NCBI GenBank assembly: GCA_020024635.1
Contig: JAHHTL010000034.1
Coordinates: 1 to 24,773 of the forward strand
Reading direction: 5' to 3'
DNA length: 24,773 bases
From: Ruminococcus sp.
GTDB lineage: Bacteria > Bacillota > Clostridia > Lachnospirales > Lachnospiraceae
Part shown: positions 1 through 8,160 of the stretch, in pieces
Numbering within the stretch: position 1 is the stretch's first letter
How the letters are laid out: each line of letters opens with the position of its first letter
Made by a program: the position numbers and the translations under genes
Notes under the pieces: generated by a model
What the model saw: only the letters and a program-made list of their open reading frames with translations
Told to the model about the DNA's origin: nothing
The model's database searches: none

Positions 1-356
1 TGTGCCTGTGCTTCTTCCTCTGCTTTTATTCTCGCTTCTTCTTCCGCTTTTGCTCTTGCTTCTTCTTCTGCTTTTCTCCTTGCTTCTTCTTCCGCTTTTG
101 CTCTTGCCTCTTCTTCTGCTTTTATTCTTGCTTCTTCTTCTGCTTTAGCTTTTTGCTCTTCTTTTATTTTTTGTGTAAGTTTTACATATTTTGCTGTTTC
201 TGCCTCTATTAACATTTGATGCTGTGATACAGCCTGTACCTCATTCGCAATCTTTGCGTTGGGTTCTGGTGTTTCCTGCATTGTAAATCCCGCTGTAAAA
301 AGTGTACAAATTGTTACACCAGTTAATACTTTGATAATTTTTCTAGCTTGTAACAT
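1..356 (-). CDS. Secreted protein with KAEEEAR-type octapeptide repeats (5' part only)
   Basis: The first 118 codons of a gene that continues beyond the left edge. The start is an ATG at 356 with a GGAGGG ribosome binding site 8-9 bases upstream. Residues 1-9 are basic and about 10-26 are hydrophobic (VLTGVTICTLFTAGF), which fits a signal peptide. A short polar stretch follows, and from residue 71 there are six uninterrupted octads of the form KAEEEARx up to the edge, likely a long charged helix or coiled-coil spacer. In Firmicutes such spacers often separate a signal peptide from a C-terminal cell-wall hydrolase domain (NlpC/P60, SleB and similar), but that domain is not in view. A WalR-like box upstream supports a wall-related role. 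Export is well supported; the enzymatic role is inference. Confidence 0.8.
   Translation of the reverse strand, partial: MLQARKIIKVLTGVTICTLFTAGFTMQETPEPNAKIANEVQAVSQHQMLIEAETAKYVKLTQKIKEEQKAKAEEEARIKAEEEARAKAEEEARRKAEEEARAKAEEEARIKAEEEAQA
3..146 (-). repeat. Six tandem 24-bp coding repeats
   Basis: Six head-to-tail 24-bp units, each encoding K-A-E-E-E-A-(R/Q)-x. The last residue varies (I, A, R, A, I, A in translated order) and synonymous changes scatter through the units. Total length is exactly 144 bp in frame. Copy number may vary between strains by slippage, and the array may continue past the window edge. Confidence 0.9.
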
Positions 357-435
357 ATTTCACCCTCCTGGTTTCTTTGTTTTTTACATTTTTATAACGC
401 TATTTAATAAATTATATGCTCACTATTTCATTAAT

Positions 436-461
436 ATTACATTTGTTACAAATTTGTTACG
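436..461 (-). promoter_or_regulatory. WalR-like box upstream of the secreted repeat protein
   Basis: Read on the minus strand, CGTAAC and TGTAAC are separated by five bases, matching the WalR (YycF) consensus TGTWAH-N5-TGTWAH with one mismatch at the first base. A third half-site TGTAAT follows three bases later. The box lies just downstream of the -10 element of the promoter for the gene starting at 356. WalRK is known to control peptidoglycan hydrolase genes in Firmicutes. Whether this organism's WalR binds here is inference. Confidence 0.5.
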
Positions 462-467
462 TTTTGT

Positions 468-496
468 ATAATACTATATTGTACTTATTCTGTCAA
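468..496 (-). promoter_or_regulatory. Sigma-A-type promoter for the secreted repeat protein
   Basis: On the minus strand TTGACA (491-496) and TATTAT (468-473) are 17 bases apart. The -35 is a perfect match and the -10 matches five of six. It lies about 110 bases upstream of the ATG at 356, leaving a long untranslated leader that contains the WalR-like repeats. Confidence 0.8.
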
Positions 497-533
497 CTAT
501 TTTATTTACTCCTTGGTTTAATAGAAAAAACGG

Positions 534-562
534 TCGACACTCTTATGGATTCATGATATATT
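534..562 (+). promoter_or_regulatory. Likely promoter of the MATE gene
   Basis: TCGACA (534-539) and TATATT (557-562) are separated by 17 bases and lie about 45 bases before the ATG at 607. It is divergent from the promoter at 468-496. The -35 match is moderate. Confidence 0.5.
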
Positions 563-606
563 AGCGTTGATAAAAAATTCATTCAAAAACAGGAGCGTAT
601 TTTTCT

Positions 607-1956
607 ATGGAACATACACAAAAAACTACCAATCAAATTACAGAAGGAGTAATCTGGAAACAGCTGCTTCTTTTCTTTTTCCCCATTGTATTTGGAACTT
701 TTTTTCAGCAGTTATATAACACCATTGATACTGTTATCGTTGGACATTTTGTCGGAAAAGAGGCTCTAGCATGTGTAGGCGGTTCCAGTTCACAGATCAT
801 TAACTTGATCGTAGGTTTTTTTACTGGACTATCTTCTGGGGCGTCTGTTGTAATTGCACAGTTTTTCGGAGCCCATGATAAACGTTCTTTGCACGAAAGC
901 TTACATACGGCTTATGCCTTTTCTATTATCGGAAGTATCCTCATTACCATCATCGGCTTTACACTTGCCCCAAATATGCTTCGATGGATGAATACGCCCA
1001 CTGAGCTGATCCCGAATTCTACTTTATATTTAAGAATTTACTTTCTCGGAATTATCTTTGTTTTCGTTTACAATACTGGTTCTGGAATTTTACGGGCGAT
1101 CGGAGATTCAAAAAGTCCTTTATATTACTTGATTTATTGCTGTATCATCAACATTGTTCTCGATATTTTATTTGTAGTTGTGTTTCATTTAGGCGTGCTT
1201 GGCGTTGCTGTCGCAACATTAATATCACAATTTGTCAGCGCTCTTCTTGTAACGTTGAATTTAATAAAATCAAATGAAACGCTTCATCTGACTTTGAAAA
1301 ATATTCGTCTTTACAAAACAGTGCTTCATTCTCAGCTTTATATCGGTATTCCTGCCGGCATACAGTCTGTAATGTATAATATTACTAACGTAATCATCCA
1401 ATCTGCACTCAACAGCTTTGGAACAGATACGGTCGCCGCATGGTCTGTATACGGAAAACTTGACGCTATTTTCTGGATGGTTAGCGGTGCTTTTGGAATC
1501 GCAATTACAACCTTTGTTGGACAAAATTACGGTGCAGGTAAAAAAACTCGTGTACTAAAAAGCACACGAGTTTGTCTTGGCATGGATTTAATCGTATCTT
1601 CCCTACTTGCCCTATTTTTAATATTTAGCAGAAACTTTTTATTCCGAATTTTTACAAATGATCCAACGGTAATAGACATTGGAAGTAACATGCTCATGTT
1701 AATTGCCCCATGGTATATCGTTTTTATTTTTATCGAAGTCCTTTCCGGAGCACTTCGCGGCATCGGAGATGTAATGATTCCTATGCTGCTCACGATGTTT
1801 GGTGTATGCATTCTTCGAATAATCTGGATTTTTACAGCTTTAAAATTCCATCCAACAATCAATACCATTATCTTTAGTTATCCTGTGACTTGGTCCTTAA
1901 CCGCTATTTTATTTATTGCATACTATCTATTTAAAACAAAACAACTTCGACATTAA
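607..1956 (+). CDS. MATE family efflux transporter
   Basis: A 449-residue integral membrane protein of the MATE/NorM type, which exports drugs or metabolites in exchange for Na+ or H+. The N-terminal part has the family's look: a hydrophobic first helix (LLLFFFPIVFGTFFQQLYNTIDTVIVGHFVG) with the typical QQLYNxxDxxxVG signature, then GGSSSQIINLIVGFFTGLSSGASVVIAQFFGA. The second half repeats the pattern (YNITNVIIQSALNSFG, GAFGIAITTFVGQNYGAG), as expected of the two six-helix bundles. Length is usual for the family. The start is supported by GGAG at 592-595, spacing 11. It stands alone, convergent with the large surface protein gene. The substrate cannot be told from sequence. Confidence 0.95.
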   Translation: MEHTQKTTNQITEGVIWKQLLLFFFPIVFGTFFQQLYNTIDTVIVGHFVGKEALACVGGSSSQIINLIVGFFTGLSSGASVVIAQFFGAHDKRSLHESLHTAYAFSIIGSILITIIGFTLAPNMLRWMNTPTELIPNSTLYLRIYFLGIIFVFVYNTGSGILRAIGDSKSPLYYLIYCCIINIVLDILFVVVFHLGVLGVAVATLISQFVSALLVTLNLIKSNETLHLTLKNIRLYKTVLHSQLYIGIPAGIQSVMYNITNVIIQSALNSFGTDTVAAWSVYGKLDAIFWMVSGAFGIAITTFVGQNYGAGKKTRVLKSTRVCLGMDLIVSSLLALFLIFSRNFLFRIFTNDPTVIDIGSNMLMLIAPWYIVFIFIEVLSGALRGIGDVMIPMLLTMFGVCILRIIWIFTALKFHPTINTIIFSYPVTWSLTAILFIAYYLFKTKQLRH

Positions 1957-2013
1957 CCTGTGCGAAAACGGAATCTTAATCTGATTTTAAATCGTTCTAT
2001 TCTGACATAATTT

Positions 2014-2053
2014 CAGGGGCAGATGTGAGCTACTTCAGTCACATCTGCCCCTG
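2014..2053. terminator. Perfect 15-bp inverted repeat between convergent genes
   Basis: CAGGGGCAGATGTGA (2014-2028) pairs without mismatch with 2039-2053 across a 10-base loop. It lies between the 3' ends of the MATE gene and the surface protein gene, so it can terminate both. U-tracts are short on both sides (TTTAAAA on plus, TTT downstream on minus), so it could also act as an mRNA-stabilising end. Confidence 0.8.
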
Positions 2054-2102
2054 TTTAAAACGGTCTATCTCTCAACAAACCTCTTTACAATATTTTATTG
2101 CT

Positions 2103-5100
2103 TTATACTATATCCTGTCTTTTCCGTTTCATAATAACAAAAATTGCCACGAATGAAATAGAAATTCCAAAAATCGGAACTGCAAAGTCCGCTTCATCTC
2201 CTGTGTTTGGAGTTTTTTTAGATTCCTCTTCTTTCTTTGCCGGATGAACCACAGCCTGCCCTTGTGGGTTATTTGGTCTCTCACCGGAAGCAGGTGGTGT
2301 TTGTGGCGCTGGATTCACCTCTGGAGCTGGATTTGGTTTTTGTCCAGATTCTGGATTTGAGTCTGGATCTGGAGTTGGATCTGGGTCCGGAGTTGGATCT
2401 GGATCCGGAGTTGGATCTGGATTCGGATTTGGATCCACGAGAATACTGTCAACCTTCACTTCGTATTCCACAATTTTCCCACTATCGCGTAATCGAATCT
2501 GGAAGATAAATGTTCCATTTTCTGTAAACGTGTAAGTATTAAGACCATCATTATTTACAATCTCATGCATATTTGGATGAACTTGTAATGTCACAGTAAC
2601 TGGATCGGATGGTTTTTCCTGCACAGAATACGCTACTTTAATTTCATCCTTTGTCTTATCGATCCAATCCACAACTACGATGATCTCAGCTTTATTTTTT
2701 GCTGCATCTTGTATTTCAAAAGTGAAGCTTCCATTCTGCGTAAATGTGTAGGTATCCTTACCCCCATTATTTAAAATGGTGTAACTTTCCCCTTCTTCCG
2801 CTTTTAATGTAACCGTTACATCTTCACTTGTCCACTCTGTTGTTGAGTATTCAATATATGCTTTCGGCGCTTCTCTATCGATATTGGTTACAACAGCTTT
2901 TACGGTACCCGTATTTCCATAGGAATCCGCAAGTTCAAATTCAAATTCTCCATTTTCTACAAATGTATAATTTAAAGATTGATCGTTATTGACCACATAC
3001 ACATCATCAAATTCAAATCCTCCGATTGTTGCGATTACATTGCCATATGTCGGATCTGTTGTGGAATATGTAATAGTGCCTTGCAACTGTGCTTTTCGAA
3101 TCCATTCCACCTTAGCAACCACCTCGTACAGATGGTCATTTTTATCTCGATATTTGAATGTATGTGTTCCATTTTCTTCAAACACAAAACTGGTTTCTCC
3201 TTCGATCATCTCACAACCTTCTGGTAATTGAATGGTTGCTACCACATTTTGATTTGTTTTGTCAGTTGTAGAATAGGATACTGTTGCAGATGGTAACACT
3301 TCTTTTGTCGTATCACGATAAAAATTCAGCATTTTCCCGCTAAAATATTTGTTCTCTTCTCCGGGTGTATTTCCCCAAGAATCTAGTCCTTTTATTTTTA
3401 AATATTTCGCTGGTTTTTCACAAGTCAAAGATATGGACTTTAATTTAGCCGAATTTTCTAATGAATCTTCCGCAACTTTTTCCCAATTGTCTTTATCCAT
3501 ACTTGTATACACTTCTACGGTTTTCCAACGTCCATTGGCAGAATGTGGCAAATACTCTAACGCAGAAATATACGTTGGTTCCTTAAATTCTACAACATAT
3601 TCTTTTTCATCCTTAATGTCATATTTTGAATGCCACACTGTATTTGCATTTCCATCGATCAAGTTCTTTGCCCCTTGATCTGTATTGTTTTGCTCAGATG
3701 AAAATGAATCAAGAGAAACTTGATTTAGCGGTAAGTATGTTCTTGTCGGAGTATCGTCGTTTTTTGTAAATGTATAGGTATCCGCTTCACTCTGAATAGA
3801 GGTTGCATGACTTTTATAGCGTAACTGTACTGTTACATCCCCAACAAAACGCTCTTCTGTTTTTACTTTTAACTGATAATCTTTCCATGTCTTTCCTTTA
3901 TCTGTACTATATTCCAAATGCTCTGTGGAACCTACAAATAAATTTTCCCAATCATTACAATAGATATTATTTGCTTTTGGACTTTTTCCTTTTACAAGGT
4001 CAATGGTATAATATGTCTCTATACCTACAAGTCCAACTTTAATATCATTTTTTTCTGTAAGCTTGTTTATTTCCTCTTCTGTAAGCTGTATTTCATGTTC
4101 CTTTGTTTCCTTCCAGTGATCTCCTCCATCAATACTGTATCGAACTTGTATGCTAGATTCATCATATTTTGAATCTAACACAATCTTCCCTGCCTTCTCT
4201 CCATCAAATGAAAAACTTGCCAAACGTGTCGTATCTTTATTTAACAGATGCTTAGCAACTGCGACACATATATTTGGCTGGGTACTTTCATTTTCTGTTG
4301 CTTTTTCCGCATCACTAAGGGAATCAAAACGAAGGATATCGAATTGTGCAACTTCCTGTGGATCTGTAATTTTCGGCTGAATCACACGGAGTAAATCTTC
4401 CATCGCTCTAGGATAATACTTTAACTCCTTCATGACTGTCTTTGCTAAATCCAAATAATCTGTACTTGTCAATGATTCGTTATCTAATTTTGTACTAACC
4501 AAACCTTCCCATGCATCTAAATTGATTTTCTGTGTTTGAATTCCTTTTTCATATAACGACTCTTTTTGCTTATTATCTGTGTAGCTATTTGCAAGTAAAA
4601 CATACTGGTTTGCCTGAATATACTTCGTATAGTCTGCAATGGCATCGGATGCCATAACTGTATAACTCGATGGTTCATCCTTTGAATATTTCGATGCTCC
4701 CCATCCTAACAAGTAATTGTTATATTCACTGTGTGACAATGCCCATCCTGAAATATCATTTTGGATATTCCACATATACTTTTTGCTCTTTTCCGAATAT
4801 TCCCATGTCACAGTCGCAGCATGTCCTGGCTGTCCAACTACAACAGAAGGACGTCCAAACACTTCTGCGAGATTTGCATATGTCTTGGCCAGACCGCCAC
4901 ACACAGCGCCCTCTTCAAAAACAATCCACATACGACGTATATTTTGCCCGTAATCCTGAAAATAGGAATCAAATTGATATTTTTTATTCCACTTATCATG
5001 ATTATCTGATGCATAATATTTCTGATCCCCATATCCAAAAGAATTTTTATATTGAATATATGTATATGCATCTAAAAAATTCTTCTTTGGATCATTTAAA

Positions 5101-6338
5101 TCTCTGATTTTCAATGCATAGTCCGCAAGCCATTTTAGTTCATCTTCATTCATTCTTGCATCTACAACCCATCGCATAAGCGGAACTGGTAACTCTCGGA
5201 ACTGTTGGGAAGACCATTTGCTATTTTTTCCACTGCTTCCCGCATTATCCATCACTCCATTTTCTTGAGATAATTCCAAGTATGTCTCAAATCTCTTCAA
5301 AGGATCTTCTGTTTTATTTGGCTCCAGCCAGAAGCGAACGTTTTCTGGATAACTATATGCACTTGCAACACTGATGGCCAGTCTCAAATAAAAATCATTT
5401 TCCTTTCCATCCTCTAGCTTGTCTTTGTATTTTCCATAAATCTTAGAAAATGCAATCATGCTGTTTTCTCCGCTAGATCCATTTGCGGATATAAGCGGTC
5501 CTCCGTTTATAAAATAGGACATAGCCTTTGCGTTTGTGCGCAAAAATTCGATTGCTTCTTTGCATTCTTGGTTCGCATATAGCTTTTGCAACGTATAGTA
5601 TCCAATTCTATTTACAAATTCTCTTTCATAAATCATGGAAAGTTGATTCGATAGATTGTATTCTGGTTCTTGCCGGCTTATGAGATTGTCGTATTCTCTT
5701 AATGTCTTAAAAGGTGTATTACTTTCACCACCGATATTATAATCTTCTGTTTTTAGTCTTGCATCCCCATATACAGCATGGTCTTGTCCTTGACTTCCAT
5801 TATCATGCGCATAAAGTTTTAAATATTTTTTCCCTTTTACATCCAACTCGACAAATTCTGCATTCTGATTTCCTTTTAACACTTCAGACTGATATAAATC
5901 TTGCCATTCTTCACCATCATCCGAAACAGAGATGGTAAATTTAACTCCATTTCCTCCATCTCCTCTTCTGGCATCTACGCCTAAATAGGCAATAAATTTT
6001 GTCAATGTGTCAGAATAGGCTCCAATGTCATACACAACCGTTGACGTTGCATGTGCTCCGATTCCTTTATCTAGAACGATCTTTTCCCCGTCTACCATAA
6101 GATGAATCTTGTCGCCACTTGCGCTTCCGTCTATGATCAATGGCCCATAGCCTATATGTGTCTTATCCTTTATATAATCTAATTCAGATAAATATCGATA
6201 TGACTGCTCCTGTTGTGCGTCTATAACCTGATTGTCTGGCTCTTGTGCATGCGCCACATTTTCTCTATAAGAACCCGCAAATAACATGGACGCACAGAGC
6301 ATTCCTATCGCAATTTTCGTAAGTTTACGATTTCTCAT
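2103..6338 (-). CDS. Large cell-wall-anchored surface protein (NPCBM, transglutaminase-like region, F5/8 type C, repeat modules)
   Basis: A 1411-residue exported protein. Residues 1-32 form a signal peptide ending near AHA-QE. Residues about 48-197 look like an NPCBM carbohydrate-binding module (GIGAHATSTVVYDIG and YLKLYAHDNG signatures). Residues 210-700 are largely helical; within them Cys480 (EEGAVCGGLAKTYA), His506 (GQPGHAAT) and Asn524/Asp528 are placed as in a transglutaminase-like Cys-His-Asp/Asn centre. Residues 700-860 hold two Asp-box-like turns (YSIDGGDHW, YSTDKGKTW). Residues 872-1008 resemble an F5/8 type C (discoidin) domain. Four repeat modules of about 65-70 residues, each starting near xYSTTxx, fill 1017-1300. 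A Pro/Asp linker follows, then a sorting signal: TPNTG (1376-1380), hydrophobic helix, basic tail KRKRQ. The likely role is binding or processing host or dietary glycoproteins; the enzymatic activity is inferred. The start has AGGGG 8 bases upstream. Confidence 0.88.
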   Translation of the reverse strand: MRNRKLTKIAIGMLCASMLFAGSYRENVAHAQEPDNQVIDAQQEQSYRYLSELDYIKDKTHIGYGPLIIDGSASGDKIHLMVDGEKIVLDKGIGAHATSTVVYDIGAYSDTLTKFIAYLGVDARRGDGGNGVKFTISVSDDGEEWQDLYQSEVLKGNQNAEFVELDVKGKKYLKLYAHDNGSQGQDHAVYGDARLKTEDYNIGGESNTPFKTLREYDNLISRQEPEYNLSNQLSMIYEREFVNRIGYYTLQKLYANQECKEAIEFLRTNAKAMSYFINGGPLISANGSSGENSMIAFSKIYGKYKDKLEDGKENDFYLRLAISVASAYSYPENVRFWLEPNKTEDPLKRFETYLELSQENGVMDNAGSSGKNSKWSSQQFRELPVPLMRWVVDARMNEDELKWLADYALKIRDLNDPKKNFLDAYTYIQYKNSFGYGDQKYYASDNHDKWNKKYQFDSYFQDYGQNIRRMWIVFEEGAVCGGLAKTYANLAEVFGRPSVVVGQPGHAATVTWEYSEKSKKYMWNIQNDISGWALSHSEYNNYLLGWGASKYSKDEPSSYTVMASDAIADYTKYIQANQYVLLANSYTDNKQKESLYEKGIQTQKINLDAWEGLVSTKLDNESLTSTDYLDLAKTVMKELKYYPRAMEDLLRVIQPKITDPQEVAQFDILRFDSLSDAEKATENESTQPNICVAVAKHLLNKDTTRLASFSFDGEKAGKIVLDSKYDESSIQVRYSIDGGDHWKETKEHEIQLTEEEINKLTEKNDIKVGLVGIETYYTIDLVKGKSPKANNIYCNDWENLFVGSTEHLEYSTDKGKTWKDYQLKVKTEERFVGDVTVQLRYKSHATSIQSEADTYTFTKNDDTPTRTYLPLNQVSLDSFSSEQNNTDQGAKNLIDGNANTVWHSKYDIKDEKEYVVEFKEPTYISALEYLPHSANGRWKTVEVYTSMDKDNWEKVAEDSLENSAKLKSISLTCEKPAKYLKIKGLDSWGNTPGEENKYFSGKMLNFYRDTTKEVLPSATVSYSTTDKTNQNVVATIQLPEGCEMIEGETSFVFEENGTHTFKYRDKNDHLYEVVAKVEWIRKAQLQGTITYSTTDPTYGNVIATIGGFEFDDVYVVNNDQSLNYTFVENGEFEFELADSYGNTGTVKAVVTNIDREAPKAYIEYSTTEWTSEDVTVTLKAEEGESYTILNNGGKDTYTFTQNGSFTFEIQDAAKNKAEIIVVVDWIDKTKDEIKVAYSVQEKPSDPVTVTLQVHPNMHEIVNNDGLNTYTFTENGTFIFQIRLRDSGKIVEYEVKVDSILVDPNPNPDPTPDPDPTPDPDPTPDPDSNPESGQKPNPAPEVNPAPQTPPASGERPNNPQGQAVVHPAKKEEESKKTPNTGDEADFAVPIFGISISFVAIFVIMKRKRQDIV
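2371..2424 (-). repeat. Three tandem 18-bp repeats in the wall-spanning linker
   Basis: Three head-to-tail 18-bp units of the form ggagttggatctggatcc (plus strand), with single base differences between them. On the minus strand they encode the repeating Asp-Pro-Thr-Pro-Asp-Pro linker before the sorting signal. Such arrays often vary in length between strains. Confidence 0.85.
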
Positions 6339-6382
6339 GCATATTTCCCCTTCCTGATGACTTTTTCTTTCGTACAGAATAA

Positions 6383-6411
6383 AATATACACGAAAATCCC
6401 CACTTTTTCAA
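6383..6411 (-). promoter_or_regulatory. Candidate promoter of the surface protein gene, overlapping the upstream terminator
   Basis: On the minus strand TTGAAA (6406-6411) and TATATT (6383-6388) are 17 bases apart. The -35 lies inside the hairpin at 6393-6443 that ends ribU transcription. It is about 45 bases upstream of the ATG at 6338. Confidence 0.55.
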
Positions 6412-6443
6412 GATTCTTTTCTTCTTGATAAGTGGGGATTTTT
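6393..6443 (-). terminator. Terminator downstream of ribU
   Basis: The outer stem AAAATCCCCACTT (6393-6405) pairs with 6430-6442, and an inner stem TCAAGA/TCTTGA extends it. On the minus strand the hairpin ends in GGGGATTTTC. It separates ribU from the surface protein gene. Confidence 0.8.
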
Positions 6444-6456
6444 CTTACTTTTTTAG

Positions 6457-7083
6457 TTAACACATACGAAAAATAGGGCTGACTTTTTTATAGATTAATA
6501 ATACAACTAAGGAAGTAAGCACTGCTTTTAGAATGTTAAATGGTGCTACCGCAAAAACTACAAATGTAAATAAACTTGTAATATTGCTATTTACCGCTGT
6601 TCCCATATCTACTAATGCCTGAATTGGCATATTAAATGCTTTTGCATACGCTGGTAACAGTATAAATGCATTTAAAAAGCATCCCAAAACAGTCATGCAA
6701 ACAGTTCCTGTGATCAATCCTAAAATAGCACTTTTCCGAGTCTTCCTATGTCGATAAATGATACCTGCCGGAACACAAAGGGCACACCCTACAAAAAAAT
6801 TTGCTATCTCTCCGACTCCCGCTGTCATTGTTCCGTTGATCACGAAATTCATAAGAATCTTAACGAATTCTACCATAGCTCCTGCTATCGGCCCCATTGC
6901 AAAACATCCAATTAAAACTGGAATTTCACTAAAATCGATTTGATAAAAGGAAGGTGCAAATGGAAGTGGAATTTCAAACAGCATGAAAACTGTTGCTACT
7001 GCGGAAAGCATTCCAATTTGCGCAATGGTTCTAATTCCAATTTTAGAACCGTTTTGGGAAACGACGTTTGAATTTGTACTCAT
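6457..7083 (-). CDS. ribU: Riboflavin ECF transporter, substrate-binding S component RibU
   Basis: A 208-residue membrane protein of the ECF transporter S-component family. It captures riboflavin and works with the shared EcfA/EcfA'/EcfT energy module, which is not encoded here. About six hydrophobic segments are visible. The family-typical region is IAQIGMLSAVATVFMLFEIPLP followed by FYQIDFSEIPVLIGCFAMGP and the conserved GAMVEFVKILMNF. The upstream FMN riboswitch makes the substrate assignment firm, because in Firmicutes such riboswitches control riboflavin synthesis or uptake. The start at 7083 has AGGAG about 9 bases upstream. It is transcribed alone, between its own leader and the terminator at 6393-6443. 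Confidence 0.95.
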   Translation of the reverse strand: MSTNSNVVSQNGSKIGIRTIAQIGMLSAVATVFMLFEIPLPFAPSFYQIDFSEIPVLIGCFAMGPIAGAMVEFVKILMNFVINGTMTAGVGEIANFFVGCALCVPAGIIYRHRKTRKSAILGLITGTVCMTVLGCFLNAFILLPAYAKAFNMPIQALVDMGTAVNSNITSLFTFVVFAVAPFNILKAVLTSLVVLLIYKKVSPIFRMC

Positions 7084-7156
7084 TTTTTTCTCTCCTATTC
7101 TGAAATAATGATTTCGAAAAGAAAGAAACTCTTCTTGGTATTTTGGCCATTTTCAC

Positions 7157-7187
7157 AAAAAAATCCCCGAAAATAATTTTTCGGGGA
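7157..7187 (-). terminator. Riboswitch-controlled intrinsic terminator before ribU
   Basis: On the minus strand CCCCGAAAA and TTTTCGGGG form a perfect 9-bp stem (7165-7186) with an ATTA loop, followed by a run of T (7157-7163). It lies between the FMN aptamer and ribU, so it is the expression platform. Terminator formation upon FMN binding is the known behaviour of this class. Confidence 0.93.
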
Positions 7188-7215
7188 ATCTGCCAATTCT
7201 GCTAATTCATAACCA

Positions 7216-7338
7216 CTTCTTCTCTCATCCAGACTTTACTGTCGGTACCGGAATTTCACCAGTTCAGCCATTATCTATATTGATAACAGGTCGCGGACTT
7301 TTACCGCCGGTTGGGAATCTCACCCTGCCCCGAAGAAT
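7216..7338 (-). promoter_or_regulatory. FMN riboswitch (RFN element)
   Basis: On the minus strand the conserved FMN aptamer blocks occur in order: CTTCGGGGCAGGGTGA, ATTCCCAACCGGCGGTA, AGTCCGCGA, TGGTGAAATTCCGGTACCGACAGTA, each close to the family consensus, ending with AGTCTGGATGAGAGAAG. The closing helix P1 pairs TTCTTC (7332-7337) with GAAGAA near 7217-7222. It senses flavin mononucleotide and controls ribU through the terminator at 7157-7187. Confidence 0.97.
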
Positions 7339-7355
7339 TCTATCAATTCTTTAGT

Positions 7356-7384
7356 ATTATAACTCTTTCTAGGATTTTAATCAA
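7356..7384 (-). promoter_or_regulatory. Promoter of the FMN riboswitch-ribU transcript
   Basis: On the minus strand TTGATT (7379-7384) and a perfect TATAAT (7356-7361) are 17 bases apart. Transcription would begin near 7349, about ten bases before the aptamer. It starts only ten bases beyond the end of the ABC ATPase gene. Confidence 0.88.
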
Positions 7385-7393
7385 GACACTTTT

Positions 7394-8149
7394 TTATTTT
7401 GCATACCCTTTCAGAAATTTTTTCATTCTCAAATGCTCTGCTGTAAACACCTGTTGCGGCGTCCCCTCGACCTCGATCAAACCTTTTTCCATAAAAATAA
7501 TACGGTCTGATATTTTCTTTGCAAACTCCATCTCGTGTGTCACAATTACCATTGTTATGTTTTTTTCTGCTAATGTTTGAATTACCTTTAATACTTCCGC
7601 TGTAAGTTCTGGATCAAGAGCAGACGTAGGTTCATCAAAAAATAAGATTTTCGGTTTCATGGCAAGTGCTCTGGCAATAGCTACCCTCTGTTTTTGCCCT
7701 CCAGAGAGTTGGTAAGGATATGCATGTTCTTTCTCGGATAACCCCATCTGTACAAGAAGTTCTTTTGCCTCCTGATATACCTCATCTTTTTCTCGTTTTT
7801 GAACACTAATCGGAGCGTCTACAATATTTTTCAAAACCGTATAGTGTGGAAAAAGATTAAAATTTTGAAACACGAGACCAAACATGGAACTCCATTCTTT
7901 TTTATTTTTTTTCCCTTTCCCTCTATCTCTTCCATTTTCTCTAAATGACACCTGTTCCCCTAAATATAAAATCTCCCCTCCATCTATTTTTTCCAACATA
8001 CAAGCGCATCTTAATAAGGTGGATTTCCCAGAGCCTGACGGACCTATTATAGAAAGCACTTCTCCTTCTTTGACGGAAAAGGAAAGATCTTTTAAGACCT
8101 GCTGTCCATTAAATTCTTTTTGGATATGTTTCATTTCAAGTAAATTCAT
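7394..8149 (-). CDS. Polar amino acid ABC transporter, ATP-binding protein
   Basis: A 251-residue ABC ATPase of the polar amino acid (GlnQ/ArtP-like) type that powers uptake through the permease encoded just upstream. Walker A is GPSGSGKST (36-43), the Q-loop Gln is near 95 (LVFQNFNLFP), the signature LSGGQKQR starts at 148, Walker B ends in FFDEPTSALDPE (Asp172, Glu173), and the switch His is 205 (THEME). A Lys/Arg/Gly-rich insert at about 72-86 (ENGRDRGKGKKNKKEW) lies before the Q-loop and is somewhat longer and more charged than usual. It follows the permease gene by 11 bases with GGAG before the ATG. No clear terminator lies between its stop and the ribU leader promoter. Confidence 0.95.
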   Translation of the reverse strand: MNLLEMKHIQKEFNGQQVLKDLSFSVKEGEVLSIIGPSGSGKSTLLRCACMLEKIDGGEILYLGEQVSFRENGRDRGKGKKNKKEWSSMFGLVFQNFNLFPHYTVLKNIVDAPISVQKREKDEVYQEAKELLVQMGLSEKEHAYPYQLSGGQKQRVAIARALAMKPKILFFDEPTSALDPELTAEVLKVIQTLAEKNITMVIVTHEMEFAKKISDRIIFMEKGLIEVEGTPQQVFTAEHLRMKKFLKGYAK

Positions 8150-8160
8150 GACATCTACTC

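Noticed and set aside
3..146. CRISPR-like array
   Set aside because: The 24-bp units are contiguous with no spacers, keep one reading frame and encode octapeptides, so this is a protein repeat.
259..471. 70-residue ORF on the plus strand
   Set aside because: It is antisense to the signal peptide region and promoter of the minus-strand gene, has no ribosome binding site, and resembles no family.
4670..5107. 145-residue ORF antisense to the surface protein gene
   Set aside because: The long minus-strand gene has clear domains throughout; the antisense frame has no recognisable motif and looks like a chance opening.
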